64,000 bases of DNA from Aliivibrio finisterrensis_A (GTDB lineage: Bacteria > Pseudomonadota > Gammaproteobacteria > Enterobacterales > Vibrionaceae). Positions 16,611 to 25,818 of the stretch are shown in pieces. Each line of letters begins with the position of its first letter. Position 1 is the stretch's first letter. The notes beneath the pieces are model-generated. The model did not search any database, had not been told where the DNA came from, and saw only the letters and a program-made list of their open reading frames with translations. The stretch lies in NCBI RefSeq assembly GCF_004167675.1, contig NZ_SEZQ01000010.1; one strand, 5' to 3'. The translations under genes and the position numbers were made by a program.

Positions 16611-16735
16611 AAGCTATACGCTTCGCTAACTAGAGACTAGACCGCTTTGCTTCTATAAGAGCAGAAGCACTGGTGTGAGAGACTTTGCTACCACATCAGT
16701 TATACACGCTCTTATAGTCTCTAGCAAGATCTTCG
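16611..16735. repeat. Type A repeat between hldD and waaF
   Basis: GCTATACGCTTCGCTAACTA, GAGACTAGACCGC, TTTGCTTCTATAAGAGC, then after about 50 bp GCTCTTATAGTCTCTAG in inverted orientation (near 16708-16727). No gene. Confidence 0.8.
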
Positions 16736-16758
16736 CTGATGGATATTATTGGTATTAC

Positions 16759-17829
16759 ATGAAAATTTTAATTATTGGCCCATCATGGGTTGGTGATATG
16801 GTGATGTCTCAATCACTGTATATCACGCTTAAACAGCAACATCCTGACGCGATTATTGATGTGATGGCCCCGGCATGGTGTAAGCCTATTTTAGAGCGCA
16901 TGCCTGAAGTGAACCAAGCGATTGAAATGCCGCTTGGTCATGGTGATTTCGATTTGTTTGGTCGCCGTCGTTTAGGTAAACAACTTAAAACCAATAATTA
17001 TACTCATGCTTATATCTGCCCTAACTCGGCTAAGTCTGCCTTAATCCCTTGGTTTGCTGATATTCCAAAACGTATCGGTTGGAAAGGCGAAATGCGTTAT
17101 GGCCTGCTAAACGATTTACGTCCAAACAAAAAGTCTTTCCAGTATATGGTTGAGCGCTATGTCGCTTTAGCACATCCTAAATCTGAGATGATTGACTCAA
17201 GCTCGCTAGGTGGGTTAGATACTTTACCTCGACCTAAGCTTACGATTGATACTGATGTTCAACAAACAACCCTGACTAAATTTTCTTTATCTACTGATAA
17301 ACCGGTACTTGGCTTATGCCCTGGTGCGGAATTTGGCCCAGCAAAACAATGGCCTGTTGAGCACTATGCAGCAGTTGCTAATGAGATGATTAACCAAGGC
17401 CACCAAGTCTGGTTATTTGGCTCAGCTAAAGATAAAGAAACCACTGAGGCGATTAAGTCTTTGGTTGATTCTGATAATCAAAACTCCGTGTTTAACCTTG
17501 CTGGCGATACCAGTTTAATTGAGGCGGTTGATTTATTAGCGGCTTGTAAAACTGTGGTAAGTAATGACTCTGGCTTAATGCACGTAGCTGCTGCTGTTGG
17601 GTGTCATGTTGTTGGTGTCTATGGCTCGACCTCTCCAAAATATACTCCACCATTGGCTGAAAAGGTCGATATTGTGAGTACTGATATTAAATGCCGCCCT
17701 TGCTTTAAACGCGAGTGTGAATTTAAGCATTTGAAGTGTTTGACTGAACTTAACCCACAATTAGTACTCGATAAAATTAGTCCTAAAAACATCTCGAATG
17801 AATCTGTTATTCAGGTTACTTCATGTTAA
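16759..17829 (+). CDS. waaF: ADP-heptose:LPS heptosyltransferase II
   Basis: A GT9-family glycosyltransferase that adds the second heptose to the LPS inner core. It is 356 aa from the ATG at 16759, which gives the typical start MKILIIGPSWVGDMVMSQ; the longer reading upstream runs through a type A repeat. The C-terminal donor-site motifs are present (LGLCPGAEFGPAKQWP; VSNDSGLMHVAAAVG; GVYGSTSPKYTPP). It overlaps waaA by 7 bases, so the two are co-transcribed. Confidence 0.95.
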   Translation: MKILIIGPSWVGDMVMSQSLYITLKQQHPDAIIDVMAPAWCKPILERMPEVNQAIEMPLGHGDFDLFGRRRLGKQLKTNNYTHAYICPNSAKSALIPWFADIPKRIGWKGEMRYGLLNDLRPNKKSFQYMVERYVALAHPKSEMIDSSSLGGLDTLPRPKLTIDTDVQQTTLTKFSLSTDKPVLGLCPGAEFGPAKQWPVEHYAAVANEMINQGHQVWLFGSAKDKETTEAIKSLVDSDNQNSVFNLAGDTSLIEAVDLLAACKTVVSNDSGLMHVAAAVGCHVVGVYGSTSPKYTPPLAEKVDIVSTDIKCRPCFKRECEFKHLKCLTELNPQLVLDKISPKNISNESVIQVTSC

Positions 17830-19085
17830 TCCGATTAGTTTATACTCTACTGTTAACCCTTCTTTCCCCTGTTCTATTGTTTGGTTTATATAAAAAAAAA
17901 CCAAACAAACCGCAATTTGGCAAACGTTGGAAAGAGCATTTTGGGCTTACTCCTGTACTAAAAACAAGTGATCAGCCATTTTGGATCCATGCCGTTTCTG
18001 TTGGGGAAGCCATTGCCGCTACGCCATTAATCAAAGCATTAAAACAGCAGAATCCAGAGCAACCGATCCTAGTAACCACTACCACAAGTACAGGCGCAGA
18101 ACAAATTGCTAAACTGGGTGATTTAGTTGAACACCGTTATATGCCAATTGATTTTCCATTTGCTGTGAACGGTTTTTTAAAAACAATTAACCCAAGTAAA
18201 TTACTCATCATTGAAACAGAGTTATGGCCAAATACCTTACATGCTGTTGGCAAAGCGAATATTCCTATTTATGTAGTCAATGCCCGTTTATCTGAAAAAT
18301 CTTGCCAAGGCTACGCCAAAGTTCAGCCTGTTTTTACTGAGCTAAGTAAACACTTAACAAAAGTACTGTGCCAAACTCAAGCCGATGCAGATCGCTTTAA
18401 GCACTTAGGTATAAATAAAGAAAGGTTATGCGTCACTGGCTCTATCAAGTTTGATATTCAGATCTCTGATGAGATAAAACAGCAAGGCCAAGAGTTACGT
18501 CACTTATTGGGCAATGACCGTCCTATTTGGATTGCAGCTAGCACCCATAAAGGTGAAGATGAACAAGTTCTTGAGGCTCATAAAGAAGTATTGAAAGAGC
18601 ACCCTAACGCATTATTAATTTTGGTGCCTCGTCACCCTGAGCGTTTTGATACTGTATTTGAATTAAGTAAAAACTCTGGATTTAAGAGTGTAAGACGCAC
18701 TTCTAATGAAAATGTCACAACTGAAACTCAAGTCTACCTTGGTGATACCATGGGGGAAATGCTGGTACTGATGGGCGCTGCTGATGTCTGCTTTATGGGT
18801 GGTAGCTTGCTTGGCGATAAAGTGGGCGGACACAATGTACTAGAGCCTGCGGTATTAGGGATACCTGTTGTTATAGGACCGAGCTATTATAACTTTAAAG
18901 AGATTGTGGATACGTTACGAGGTGAACAAGGGATTGTTATTTGTGAGTCAACTCAACTTAGTAATCACATCGTCAAGCTGATTGATGATAGTACTGAATA
19001 TCAATTACTTCAAAATTCTGCTTCTAATGTTGTTCAAAGTAATCAAGGTGCTTTAAATCGTACGGTCACCATTTCAAATATATAA
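17823..19085 (+). CDS. waaA: 3-deoxy-D-manno-octulosonate (Kdo) transferase
   Basis: Transfers Kdo from CMP-Kdo to lipid IVA (GT30), making the base of the LPS core. 420 aa, with an N-terminal membrane anchor (LVYTLLLTLLSPVLLFGLY), the acceptor-site block WIHAVSVGEAIAATPLI, the TTTTSTGAEQ segment, and the donor-site MGGSLLGDKVGGHNVLEPA near the C-terminus. The presence of kdkA and opsX in the same locus suggests a single phosphorylated Kdo core, as in Haemophilus and Vibrio, so this enzyme is likely monofunctional; that is inference. Confidence 0.95.
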   Translation: MLIRLVYTLLLTLLSPVLLFGLYKKKPNKPQFGKRWKEHFGLTPVLKTSDQPFWIHAVSVGEAIAATPLIKALKQQNPEQPILVTTTTSTGAEQIAKLGDLVEHRYMPIDFPFAVNGFLKTINPSKLLIIETELWPNTLHAVGKANIPIYVVNARLSEKSCQGYAKVQPVFTELSKHLTKVLCQTQADADRFKHLGINKERLCVTGSIKFDIQISDEIKQQGQELRHLLGNDRPIWIAASTHKGEDEQVLEAHKEVLKEHPNALLILVPRHPERFDTVFELSKNSGFKSVRRTSNENVTTETQVYLGDTMGEMLVLMGAADVCFMGGSLLGDKVGGHNVLEPAVLGIPVVIGPSYYNFKEIVDTLRGEQGIVICESTQLSNHIVKLIDDSTEYQLLQNSASNVVQSNQGALNRTVTISNI

Positions 19086-19130
19086 TTACTGTATTAATAG
19101 TAATATCTAGATCAAATAAGGTTAATTATC

Positions 19131-20114
19131 ATGAATGTTTTTCTTGTGACATCTCCCTTTCAGTATATTTGTGCTAATGAGGCAAGAGTTGCCTATGGGA
19201 CAGAGAATAATATTCTTATTTTAGTTTTGCAAAAAACCGAAGCAGGAAAAAGACACTTAGCACAAGTGTATGATAAATCTCAGTGGGATCATGTCTATGA
19301 AGTAAATAGAGAACATCGAACCTTTGTAATTCCTCGCTTACTCAAGAAGATAAAAAAGTTAACAGACGGCACCCCTGTTGAGCACTTTTTCTTCTCTGAA
19401 TACACCTCTTGGCGTACTCGTATGTTTCAACGAAATTTGCCTGCCAATAAACTAGTCTTTATTGATGATGGCATGGCCAATTTATATGAATACTTTAAAT
19501 TTATTAGAAACAAGTCTTCTTTTAGTCGTAAACGTTTACTGCAAGACTTCTTAATAAGGCTACAAGGCTGTCAAACCATTGGTATTCAGCCTTATGCTGA
19601 TAACTTTGAAATGTTCTCAATATTTAATATCCAAGATCCAGTTTGTCCATTAACACTCAACGAACTAAATGTGATCCGAGAAAAAATAGGGGCATCTGCA
19701 TGCTATGATCCTAGTGCACCAATTGCATTTATTGGTGAGGGTGCTATTGGTGATAAAAACCAACCGACTTTGAAAGCATATATTGAACGTTTAAAGCAGA
19801 CATTTGAAGCTAGCGATAAACCCTTTTTATACTTCCCACATAGAACGGAATCAGAGGCAGTAACAAAGGCGGTCAAATCATTACCCAATTTAATCTACCA
19901 CCAAAGTGAATCCCCGATTGAGCTTGAAATTGCCAATAAGGGAATAAAAATATCAGGAGTAACAGGGGTAACATCAACCGCTCTATATACCCTTTCATTA
20001 CTTTATAAAGAAGTGCCAATTTCAGCACATACCTACGACTCACATGTTGGCAATGAAATGATTGAGTTTTTAGTTCAACATTTTGAAAAGCGTGCAAAGC
20101 AATTTTCTAAATAA
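19131..20114 (+). CDS. Sialyltransferase-like glycosyltransferase (GT52/polysialyltransferase-like)
   Basis: A 327-aa cytoplasmic protein starting NVFLVTSPFQYICANEA, the N-terminal pattern of GT52 and POST-type sialyltransferases. Internal blocks FFFSEYTSWRTRMFQRNL and KLVFIDDGMANLYEY, and later LYFPHRTESEAV and GVTGVTSTALYTLSLL, fit the two-domain GT-B layout with a CMP-sugar site in the second half. An RBS (AAGG) precedes the ATG. It directly follows waaA and shares the locus with a complete CMP-nonulosonate pathway, so it is the best candidate to attach that sugar to the core. The assignment is by motif resemblance and is not certain. Confidence 0.6.
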   Translation: MNVFLVTSPFQYICANEARVAYGTENNILILVLQKTEAGKRHLAQVYDKSQWDHVYEVNREHRTFVIPRLLKKIKKLTDGTPVEHFFFSEYTSWRTRMFQRNLPANKLVFIDDGMANLYEYFKFIRNKSSFSRKRLLQDFLIRLQGCQTIGIQPYADNFEMFSIFNIQDPVCPLTLNELNVIREKIGASACYDPSAPIAFIGEGAIGDKNQPTLKAYIERLKQTFEASDKPFLYFPHRTESEAVTKAVKSLPNLIYHQSESPIELEIANKGIKISGVTGVTSTALYTLSLLYKEVPISAHTYDSHVGNEMIEFLVQHFEKRAKQFSK

Positions 20115-20146
20115 AGCCAATGCACACCTCCCTGAAAAGCCTTAGT

Positions 20147-21121
20147 TTAAGCCTGTTGATACCAGTGATTTGTTTCTGCATTTTTTTGTTTAGGCAAATC
20201 ATTCGTATCCAATCTTGGTATGAGTAATGCGTGATCACTATCTAAATCCGCCACTCTCACTTCTGTTGTTACGGCCAAGCTACAACCTTGTTTTTCAAGT
20301 TCTAGAACCACATCATAACTAGATGAACCATAAGGATAACAAGCTGTCCAATTATGCATATCACAGCCTAATGATGCCAAAAACTCTTTTGATTTTTCTA
20401 ACTCATCCGTTAACGCTTCTGGCGCAAGCTTATTCCACCAGTAATGATCATAACCATGACAACCCACATGCATGCCATCACGAACTAACTGTTCAAGTTG
20501 ATATTTATTCATATACAACTCCCGACAGAAAGCTCCCTCATCCATTCCGACATAATTTTTAAATAACTTATCAGAAATAATATTACGTAACTTCTCAGGT
20601 AATACATGTTGTAGCATGCGTTTGATGAAAATAACCTCTTTGTTATCAAAACGACTTTCAATAGCAAATTCTGAAAAATAATCATCGAATGAGTTTAAGT
20701 TATACTCATGTTGATAAACTTCAATTTCTGCTTTTAGCGAAAGCACCAGATCATGCACATTCGTTACCGACGCTAAAATAAAGTGAATTTTATTTACATC
20801 CAATACCTTATGTTCAAGCACGGTTTTCGCTGGAACATAAAATGAGCCTTGCATGTTCATTTTCTTCAAAATAGGATAAACATGAGTAAAATGTTCTGCA
20901 TACGCATCATCAAAAGTTAACAGCAACGCTTTATCTGGCAATGGTATTTCTTGATATTTTGCCGCTAATACTTGCTCCATTGTGACAACATGGTAATGCT
21001 TAGCAAAAAATTCAAGCTGTTCGATAAACAAATCCAGTTCAAGCCCTTTGATTTGAGGGTAACGAGATTCTTTTATATTACGGACGTAATGATACATCAC
21101 GACCGTTAATGGTTGAGGCAT
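20147..21121 (-). CDS. Polysaccharide deacetylase (NodB domain)
   Basis: A 324-aa CE4-type protein. It begins LTVVMYHYVR and contains the metal-site motif LLTFDDAYAEHF (catalytic and metal-binding Asp pair) and the HxxxH-like GCHGYDHYWWN, followed by TACYPYGSSSYD, so the fold and metal ligands look intact. No signal peptide is visible, suggesting action on a cytoplasmic glycan or lipid-linked precursor. It is convergent with the preceding transferase gene and surrounded by LPS-modification genes, so removal of an N-acetyl group from a core sugar is plausible. Confidence 0.82.
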   Translation of the reverse strand: MPQPLTVVMYHYVRNIKESRYPQIKGLELDLFIEQLEFFAKHYHVVTMEQVLAAKYQEIPLPDKALLLTFDDAYAEHFTHVYPILKKMNMQGSFYVPAKTVLEHKVLDVNKIHFILASVTNVHDLVLSLKAEIEVYQHEYNLNSFDDYFSEFAIESRFDNKEVIFIKRMLQHVLPEKLRNIISDKLFKNYVGMDEGAFCRELYMNKYQLEQLVRDGMHVGCHGYDHYWWNKLAPEALTDELEKSKEFLASLGCDMHNWTACYPYGSSSYDVVLELEKQGCSLAVTTEVRVADLDSDHALLIPRLDTNDLPKQKNAETNHWYQQA

Positions 21122-21244
21122 ATAAACTCCTAGACTTTAAATCAGACTCCCTACATGTGAAGTCTTATCTGAATTCTAACACAAGAATAATATCTATATA
21201 TGTGATACATTATAAATAATATAATTTAAATATAGGTGGTTTTT

Positions 21245-22327
21245 ATGTGCATCAAAATAGGTTCGGCAAGCGAATTAAATATTAGCATAAAAGAAGTAAC
21301 ATCCTTTTATGATTGTAACTGGACTAGAAAAATTGCTTTATCGAATGAAAATTTTTATCAATGGCAATTTATCAGCACTCCGAATAACAATAATGATGAC
21401 TGTTGTGTTGCTATAGATGAAAATGAAATCATTGCCGTCATGGGGTTACATGAACGCCCTTTCCATTTAAACCAAAAAGAATATTCCGGAGCAGAGTTAA
21501 CAACTTGGATCGTTCATAAAGATAAAAGAAATTTAGGCTTAGGCCCTAAAATGATTGATTATTTACAATCAAAGTATGATGTTTTATTTGGCATGGGGAT
21601 CAGTAAAGATGCGCTACCTGTCTATTTAAGAAAAGGATTTAAGTACATAAAATCAATACCTAGATATATATATCCGATAAACTATAACTCCATAGAAACT
21701 TTTGGACATTATACGCCTTTAGCAAAAAAACTAAGTAAAATAAGAGGGCGTCACGAAATTTACACTATAATTAAACATACAGAAAACGAATTAAATATAT
21801 TAAACTCCGTATTCTCTTCTAATGCTAATTTCTTTAACCGCTCTGAACAATGGATTAATTGGCGTTATGAAAAACACCCTTCATTCAATTATATAATTAA
21901 TGTAATTTCTAATAACAAAGGAAATAAGTGTGTTGTTGTTTATCGAATAGATCACCTTAAAGATTTAACCATAATGCACTGCTTGGATATATATGGTGAG
22001 TACAATGCTTTCTCATCGGGTATATCTTATCTTGAGGATACAGCAAGAAATAATAATGTTGATATTATCGATTTTTATTCAACAAATAGCAAAGTAAATA
22101 GTGCTTTTATTCATAAAAATTGGTTTCCAACATTAGACTTTGATTTCATTGATTTCCCTCATTTATTTCACCCTATAGAAATGAGAACACCTTCAACTAC
22201 ATCATTAATATTGTGGTTTAATGATGATTGTAATTTAAGCTATGATTTTGGAAAACTATATATAACTAAACAAGACTGTGATTTTGATAGACCTGTAGAG
22301 AACAATATGAATTTAGTTTCTCACTAA
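21245..22327 (+). CDS. GNAT-family N-acetyltransferase
   Basis: A 360-aa protein, longer than a single GNAT domain. The N-terminal half shows an acetyl-CoA site-like pattern: CCVAIDENEIIAVMGLHE, then TTWIVHKDKRNLGLGPKMI and FGMGISKDALPVYLRKGF. The second half (RSEQWINWRYEKHPSFNY) resembles two-lobed GNAT proteins of polysaccharide loci. ATG 21245 is chosen over GTG 21236 because AGGTGG lies at proper spacing before it. The gene is strongly AT-rich, unlike the housekeeping genes, and an IS inserted exactly after its stop codon. Substrate unknown; an amino-sugar is plausible from context. Confidence 0.7.
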   Translation: MCIKIGSASELNISIKEVTSFYDCNWTRKIALSNENFYQWQFISTPNNNNDDCCVAIDENEIIAVMGLHERPFHLNQKEYSGAELTTWIVHKDKRNLGLGPKMIDYLQSKYDVLFGMGISKDALPVYLRKGFKYIKSIPRYIYPINYNSIETFGHYTPLAKKLSKIRGRHEIYTIIKHTENELNILNSVFSSNANFFNRSEQWINWRYEKHPSFNYIINVISNNKGNKCVVVYRIDHLKDLTIMHCLDIYGEYNAFSSGISYLEDTARNNNVDIIDFYSTNSKVNSAFIHKNWFPTLDFDFIDFPHLFHPIEMRTPSTTSLILWFNDDCNLSYDFGKLYITKQDCDFDRPVENNMNLVSH

Positions 22328-22335
22328 ATTCATAT

Positions 22336-23347
22336 GGCGTTGTTGACTAAATCAGTTGAACCTTTCCCAAACCCTGCGATCTGACCCCACATAGCAGGTA
22401 CATGGTGATGGTATGGGCAAGTCGAAAAAGAAGATAACGAACTGGAATGAATACAACAAAGCTCTATGCAAACGAGGGGCAGTTACGTTCTGGATAGATG
22501 ACTCAGCCATTGAGGCATGGCGATGCAAGGCCCACCATGGTAAACGAGGTAGAGGCTTTCAGTTTTCTGATCCTGCCATTGAAACAGCTTTAATGATTAA
22601 AGAAATATTCTCCCTACCATTACAAGCACTTCAAGGCTTTATTGATTCAATATTTACGTTAATGGAAGTCCCTTTAAGGTCTCCTGACTATATCACAAAG
22701 ACTGTTCAGGTTAAGTATAAGAACAAATCCAAAGGTCCAGCGATAGATTCAACTGGCTTGAAAGTCTTTGGAGAAGGCGAATGGAAAGTTAAAAAACATG
22801 GAGCCGAGAAACGTAGAACTTGGCGTAAATTGCATCTTGCGGTTGATGTTGATACTCATGAGGTCATTAGCGCTGAAGTAAGCCTCGTCAACGTTGGTGA
22901 TAGTGAAGCTCCTCCTACATTATTGAATTCACTTCGTAGAAAGGTTCATGCAGTGTCAGGTGATGGAGCTTATGACACCAAAAAGTGTCATGAAGTACTG
23001 CGGGCTAAGGGCTGCAAACCTCTCATTCCACCTAGAAAAATGCGGGTTACTGGGAAAGTAGCCATGATCGAAATGAAGCTGTTGATGCGCTCAAAAGTGG
23101 TACACTAGCTCAGTGGAAGGCTGACTCGGGTTATCACAACCACTCGCTCTCTGAAACGACAATGTCTCGATACAAAGGACTGACTAGCGGTACATTGAGC
23201 TTGAGATGTTACAACGCTCAAGTTGGTGAGGCATTGGAAAATGTCAAAGCTATGAACAAAGTTCTAGGGCTAGGTATGCCTATTAGAAACTAGCAGGTAG
23301 GTTGAGCTGGATAACGACACTCCTTACCTGATTTAGTCAACAACGCC
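22336..23347 (+). mobile_element. IS5-family (IS903-like) insertion sequence, complete ends
   Basis: A 1012-bp element bounded by perfect 20-bp inverted repeats (GGCGTTGTTGACTAAATCAG at the left; its reverse complement at the right) and flanked by a perfect 9-bp target duplication AATTCATAT (22327-22335 and 23348-23356). A 9-bp duplication fits the IS903 group of IS5. The insertion lies between the GNAT stop codon and its hairpin terminator, so it broke no gene. Perfect ends suggest a recent insertion. Confidence 0.93.
22413..23293 (+). pseudogene. IS5-family transposase, single frameshift
   Basis: The first 214 or so residues are a normal IS903-type transposase: KKITNWNEYNKALCKRGAVT, the first catalytic Asp in GPAIDSTGLKVFGEGEWK, the second in VSGDGAYDTKK. 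At a five-A run (about 23035-23040, after LIPPRK) the frame shifts. The remainder is intact in the -1 frame: NAGYWESSHDRNEAVDALKS, then HNHSLSETTMSRYKGL (third acidic residue) to GLGMPIRN-stop at 23293. Either one A was lost or the protein is made by -1 slippage on the A run; the simple loss seems more likely. Confidence 0.85.
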
Positions 23348-23363
23348 AATTCATATTATAAAT

Positions 23364-23391
23364 AAGCAAGGTATACCATTCCACCTTGCTT
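23364..23391. terminator. Hairpin shared by convergent GNAT and neuA-like genes
   Basis: AAGCAAGG (23364-23371) pairs with CCTTGCTT (23384-23391). It lies between convergent genes and just after the IS target duplication, and is followed by AT-rich DNA on both sides. Confidence 0.55.
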
Positions 23392-23410
23392 AATATAGTT
23401 AATATCGATT

Positions 23411-24097
23411 TTATTTCCTTATCAAAAACTCTGCATACTCAAAATCTAATTGGGTATCAATATCAACAGATTTTTTATTTTCCATCACATAAGCAAAGGT
23501 TTTGTCTGTATAAAGCATTTCACCACGTTCTTTTAATTGAATGGTATCGTAAACGTAAATAGCCCCATTTAAACGATAAGGTTCACCTAAATCTTGTGAT
23601 CTCTGAAATGCTTCTGGGCGTAAAAACTCACCCATAGAACCATCACTAGGTAATGTATTTGCCCATTGAGGCGGATGCTCACAAGGCGTCACCGAAACAA
23701 TAGATTCTGCATTTTTATTAATAAGCATCTCAATTGCTTCATCAATATGCTTAGCTGTACGCAAAGGGGATGTCGGCTGTAAAATCAAGGCGACATCCAC
23801 ATCTTTCCCAAACGTTTCAAGAGTATAAAAAATCACACTCTGCGTGGTCGCGATATCTGATGCTAAATATTCTGGTCTTAATTCCGGCACATCGACACCA
23901 AATTGTTTAGCTACCTCTGCTATTTCTTGATCATCTGTACTAACAAATACAGTATCAATATATTTGCTCTGTTGTGCAGCTTCAATAGTCCAGCCAATCA
24001 ATGGTTTTCCTTTTAAAGGAAGTACGTTCTTTCTTGGTAATCGCTTACTTCCACCTCTTGCGGGAATGATTGCCATGACTTTTTTGTTATTGATCAT
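23411..24097 (-). CDS. neuA: CMP-nonulosonate (acylneuraminate) cytidylyltransferase
   Basis: Activates a nonulosonic acid with CTP to the CMP-sugar used by transferases. The 228-aa protein has the family start MAIIPARGGSKRLPRKNVLP, the FVSTDDQEIAEVAKQFG and LQPTSPLRTAKHIDEAIE blocks, and VDIDTQLDFEYAE at the end. The context (LegB, LegC, LegG, LegH, LegI and PtmE homologues) points to legionaminic-type acid rather than Neu5Ac, so LegF/PtmB is the better functional name. Its ATG overlaps the stop of the preceding nucleotidyltransferase gene. Last gene of the nonulosonate operon. Confidence 0.9.
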   Translation of the reverse strand: MINNKKVMAIIPARGGSKRLPRKNVLPLKGKPLIGWTIEAAQQSKYIDTVFVSTDDQEIAEVAKQFGVDVPELRPEYLASDIATTQSVIFYTLETFGKDVDVALILQPTSPLRTAKHIDEAIEMLINKNAESIVSVTPCEHPPQWANTLPSDGSMGEFLRPEAFQRSQDLGEPYRLNGAIYVYDTIQLKERGEMLYTDKTFAYVMENKKSVDIDTQLDFEYAEFLIRK

Positions 24098-25155
24098 TAT
24101 AGAACTCCCAAAGTATGAATATCCGCTTGCGCACGATTAAAATCATCCATACGACCGATATCTAACCAATATTCATGAATAGGGAACATAAGGATATTGT
24201 CTCTTTCCTTCATGTGTTGTTCTAATAATGTTGGCATATCAATATGGTGATTTTTAGGAACCGACTGGATCACTTGTGGTGATACAACATAAATACCTGC
24301 ATTGACAAAAAAACGTTGAATCGGCTTCTCTACCATACTGGTAATCTTGCTACCTTTACCATTAATCACACCATAAGGAATTTGATAATCATATTCACGC
24401 ACACACATAGTGGCATCGGCTTGGTTTTCTGTATGGAACTCCAATAGACGCTCAAAATCCACTTTCGTTAATACATCACCATTCATCATAATTAGCGGTA
24501 AATCTTGTGGTAAATCATCGGGAAGTAAACCCAGAGCGCCACCTGTACCTAAAGGCGAATCTTCATGAACATAGCTGATCTTTACACCTAAATCAGATCC
24601 ATCCCCAAAGTGCTGTTGGATCTGTTCTGGCATATAGTGCGTTGATATATAAAAATTAACGAAACCCGCTTTAATAAAGCTACGAATAACGGTTTCTAAA
24701 ATTGGCTTATTACCAATCTTAAGCATAGGTTTAGGACAAGTATCAGTCAGAGGACGCAGGCGTGTACCAAAACCACCTGCCATTATAAATACTGGGTTAT
24801 GGTAGGTTTTTTCTTCAAATAAATTATGTAATGTTTCTAACCCAACTACCTTATTATCATCCATTAATGGGATAGCAAGTATGCTTTTACTCTCCATTAA
24901 TTTTACTAACTGCTCTTTGGCGGTGTTGACTGAAGCAGTAATTGGCGAATCACTCATGATATCGATAACAGAGGTATCTAAAGGTAAACTATTTAAAATA
25001 CCTCGACGAATATCACCATCTGTCACAACACCTAAAAGATGTTGAGCATCATCCACGACTAATGCAATTCGTAATGCTTCATTATCAATTACTTTAAGTG
25101 CATCAAGAATACTAGACTCAGGTTTTATTAATGTTTTCTTCCAAGAATGACTCAT
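24097..25155 (-). CDS. CBS-domain sugar-1-phosphate nucleotidyltransferase (PtmE/LegE-like)
   Basis: A 352-aa two-part protein. Residues about 1-115 form a CBS pair (ALVVDDAQHLLGVVTDGDIR; IMSDSPITASVNTAKEQLV). From about 120, a nucleotidyltransferase domain begins FIMAGGFGTRLRPLTDTCPKP, with later MMNGDVLTKVDFERLLEFH and NAGIYVVSP. This fusion is characteristic of PtmE in Campylobacter, which makes the GDP-linked glucosamine that starts the legionaminate pathway. By analogy this enzyme would supply a GDP- (not UDP-) sugar to LegB, an inference that needs a substrate test. It lies between the NeuD-like and NeuA-like genes. Confidence 0.85.
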   Translation of the reverse strand: MSHSWKKTLIKPESSILDALKVIDNEALRIALVVDDAQHLLGVVTDGDIRRGILNSLPLDTSVIDIMSDSPITASVNTAKEQLVKLMESKSILAIPLMDDNKVVGLETLHNLFEEKTYHNPVFIMAGGFGTRLRPLTDTCPKPMLKIGNKPILETVIRSFIKAGFVNFYISTHYMPEQIQQHFGDGSDLGVKISYVHEDSPLGTGGALGLLPDDLPQDLPLIMMNGDVLTKVDFERLLEFHTENQADATMCVREYDYQIPYGVINGKGSKITSMVEKPIQRFFVNAGIYVVSPQVIQSVPKNHHIDMPTLLEQHMKERDNILMFPIHEYWLDIGRMDDFNRAQADIHTLGVL

Positions 25156-25170
25156 GGTTTACCTTATTAC

Positions 25171-25818
25171 TTATTTCAATACTGAACGACTTGGATAGCA
25201 AATTTGTTCAGAAGATATATTTTTAGTCACTATAGCACCCGCTCCAACTATGGAACCTTGCTCAAGCGTCATATTTTGAATCACGGTCGCACTTGCGCCA
25301 ATATAAACATTATCATATGTACTGACTTGACCACATAATATCGCTCTCGGTGCAATATGATTGTACTGCCCAATGACACTATCATGTTCAATAATAGTAC
25401 CACTATTAATGATCGAATGGGCACCAATGGTGACTCCCGCTTGAATGATAGCCCCTGAAAAAATTTGTGCTCCTTGTTCTATTTCGGCAAATGAGGAGAC
25501 CTGAGCACTATCAGAAATTACGGTTTCAAATGTGTAGCCCAGAGAGAGAAAGTACTCATTTAGTTTACGCTTTAATCCTGACTTAGGAAGCATACCTACG
25601 CCATTAACCAAATGTACTGAGTCTGGTGAAAAACCAAGTACATCGTCATCATTTTTAATATGTGTTAGGCCAGAAAAAACACGACGTAGGCTAATATCCT
25701 CTGGGCTAACAATACCAAGAATTTCACGCTGTTGTGAACGAAGGATATCGACTAAGACACTTGCGTGACCTCCTCCGCCAATCACAACCAGAGGCTTTAA
25801 CTCTGCCTTACTCAACAA
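25171..25818 (-). CDS. NeuD/LegH-like sugar acetyltransferase
   Basis: A 215-aa left-handed beta-helix acyltransferase. The N-terminal nucleotide-sugar pocket reads PLVVIGGGGHASVLVDILRS, and hexapeptide repeats follow (IFSGAIIQAGVTIGAHSIIN; IIEHDSVIGQYNHIAP; GQVSTYDNVYIGASATV). In legionaminate synthesis this family N-acetylates the C4 amine of the NDP-linked intermediate made by LegC. The start overlaps the end of the neuB-like gene by 11 bases, indicating coupled translation. Confidence 0.87.
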   Translation of the reverse strand: MLSKAELKPLVVIGGGGHASVLVDILRSQQREILGIVSPEDISLRRVFSGLTHIKNDDDVLGFSPDSVHLVNGVGMLPKSGLKRKLNEYFLSLGYTFETVISDSAQVSSFAEIEQGAQIFSGAIIQAGVTIGAHSIINSGTIIEHDSVIGQYNHIAPRAILCGQVSTYDNVYIGASATVIQNMTLEQGSIVGAGAIVTKNISSEQICYPSRSVLK

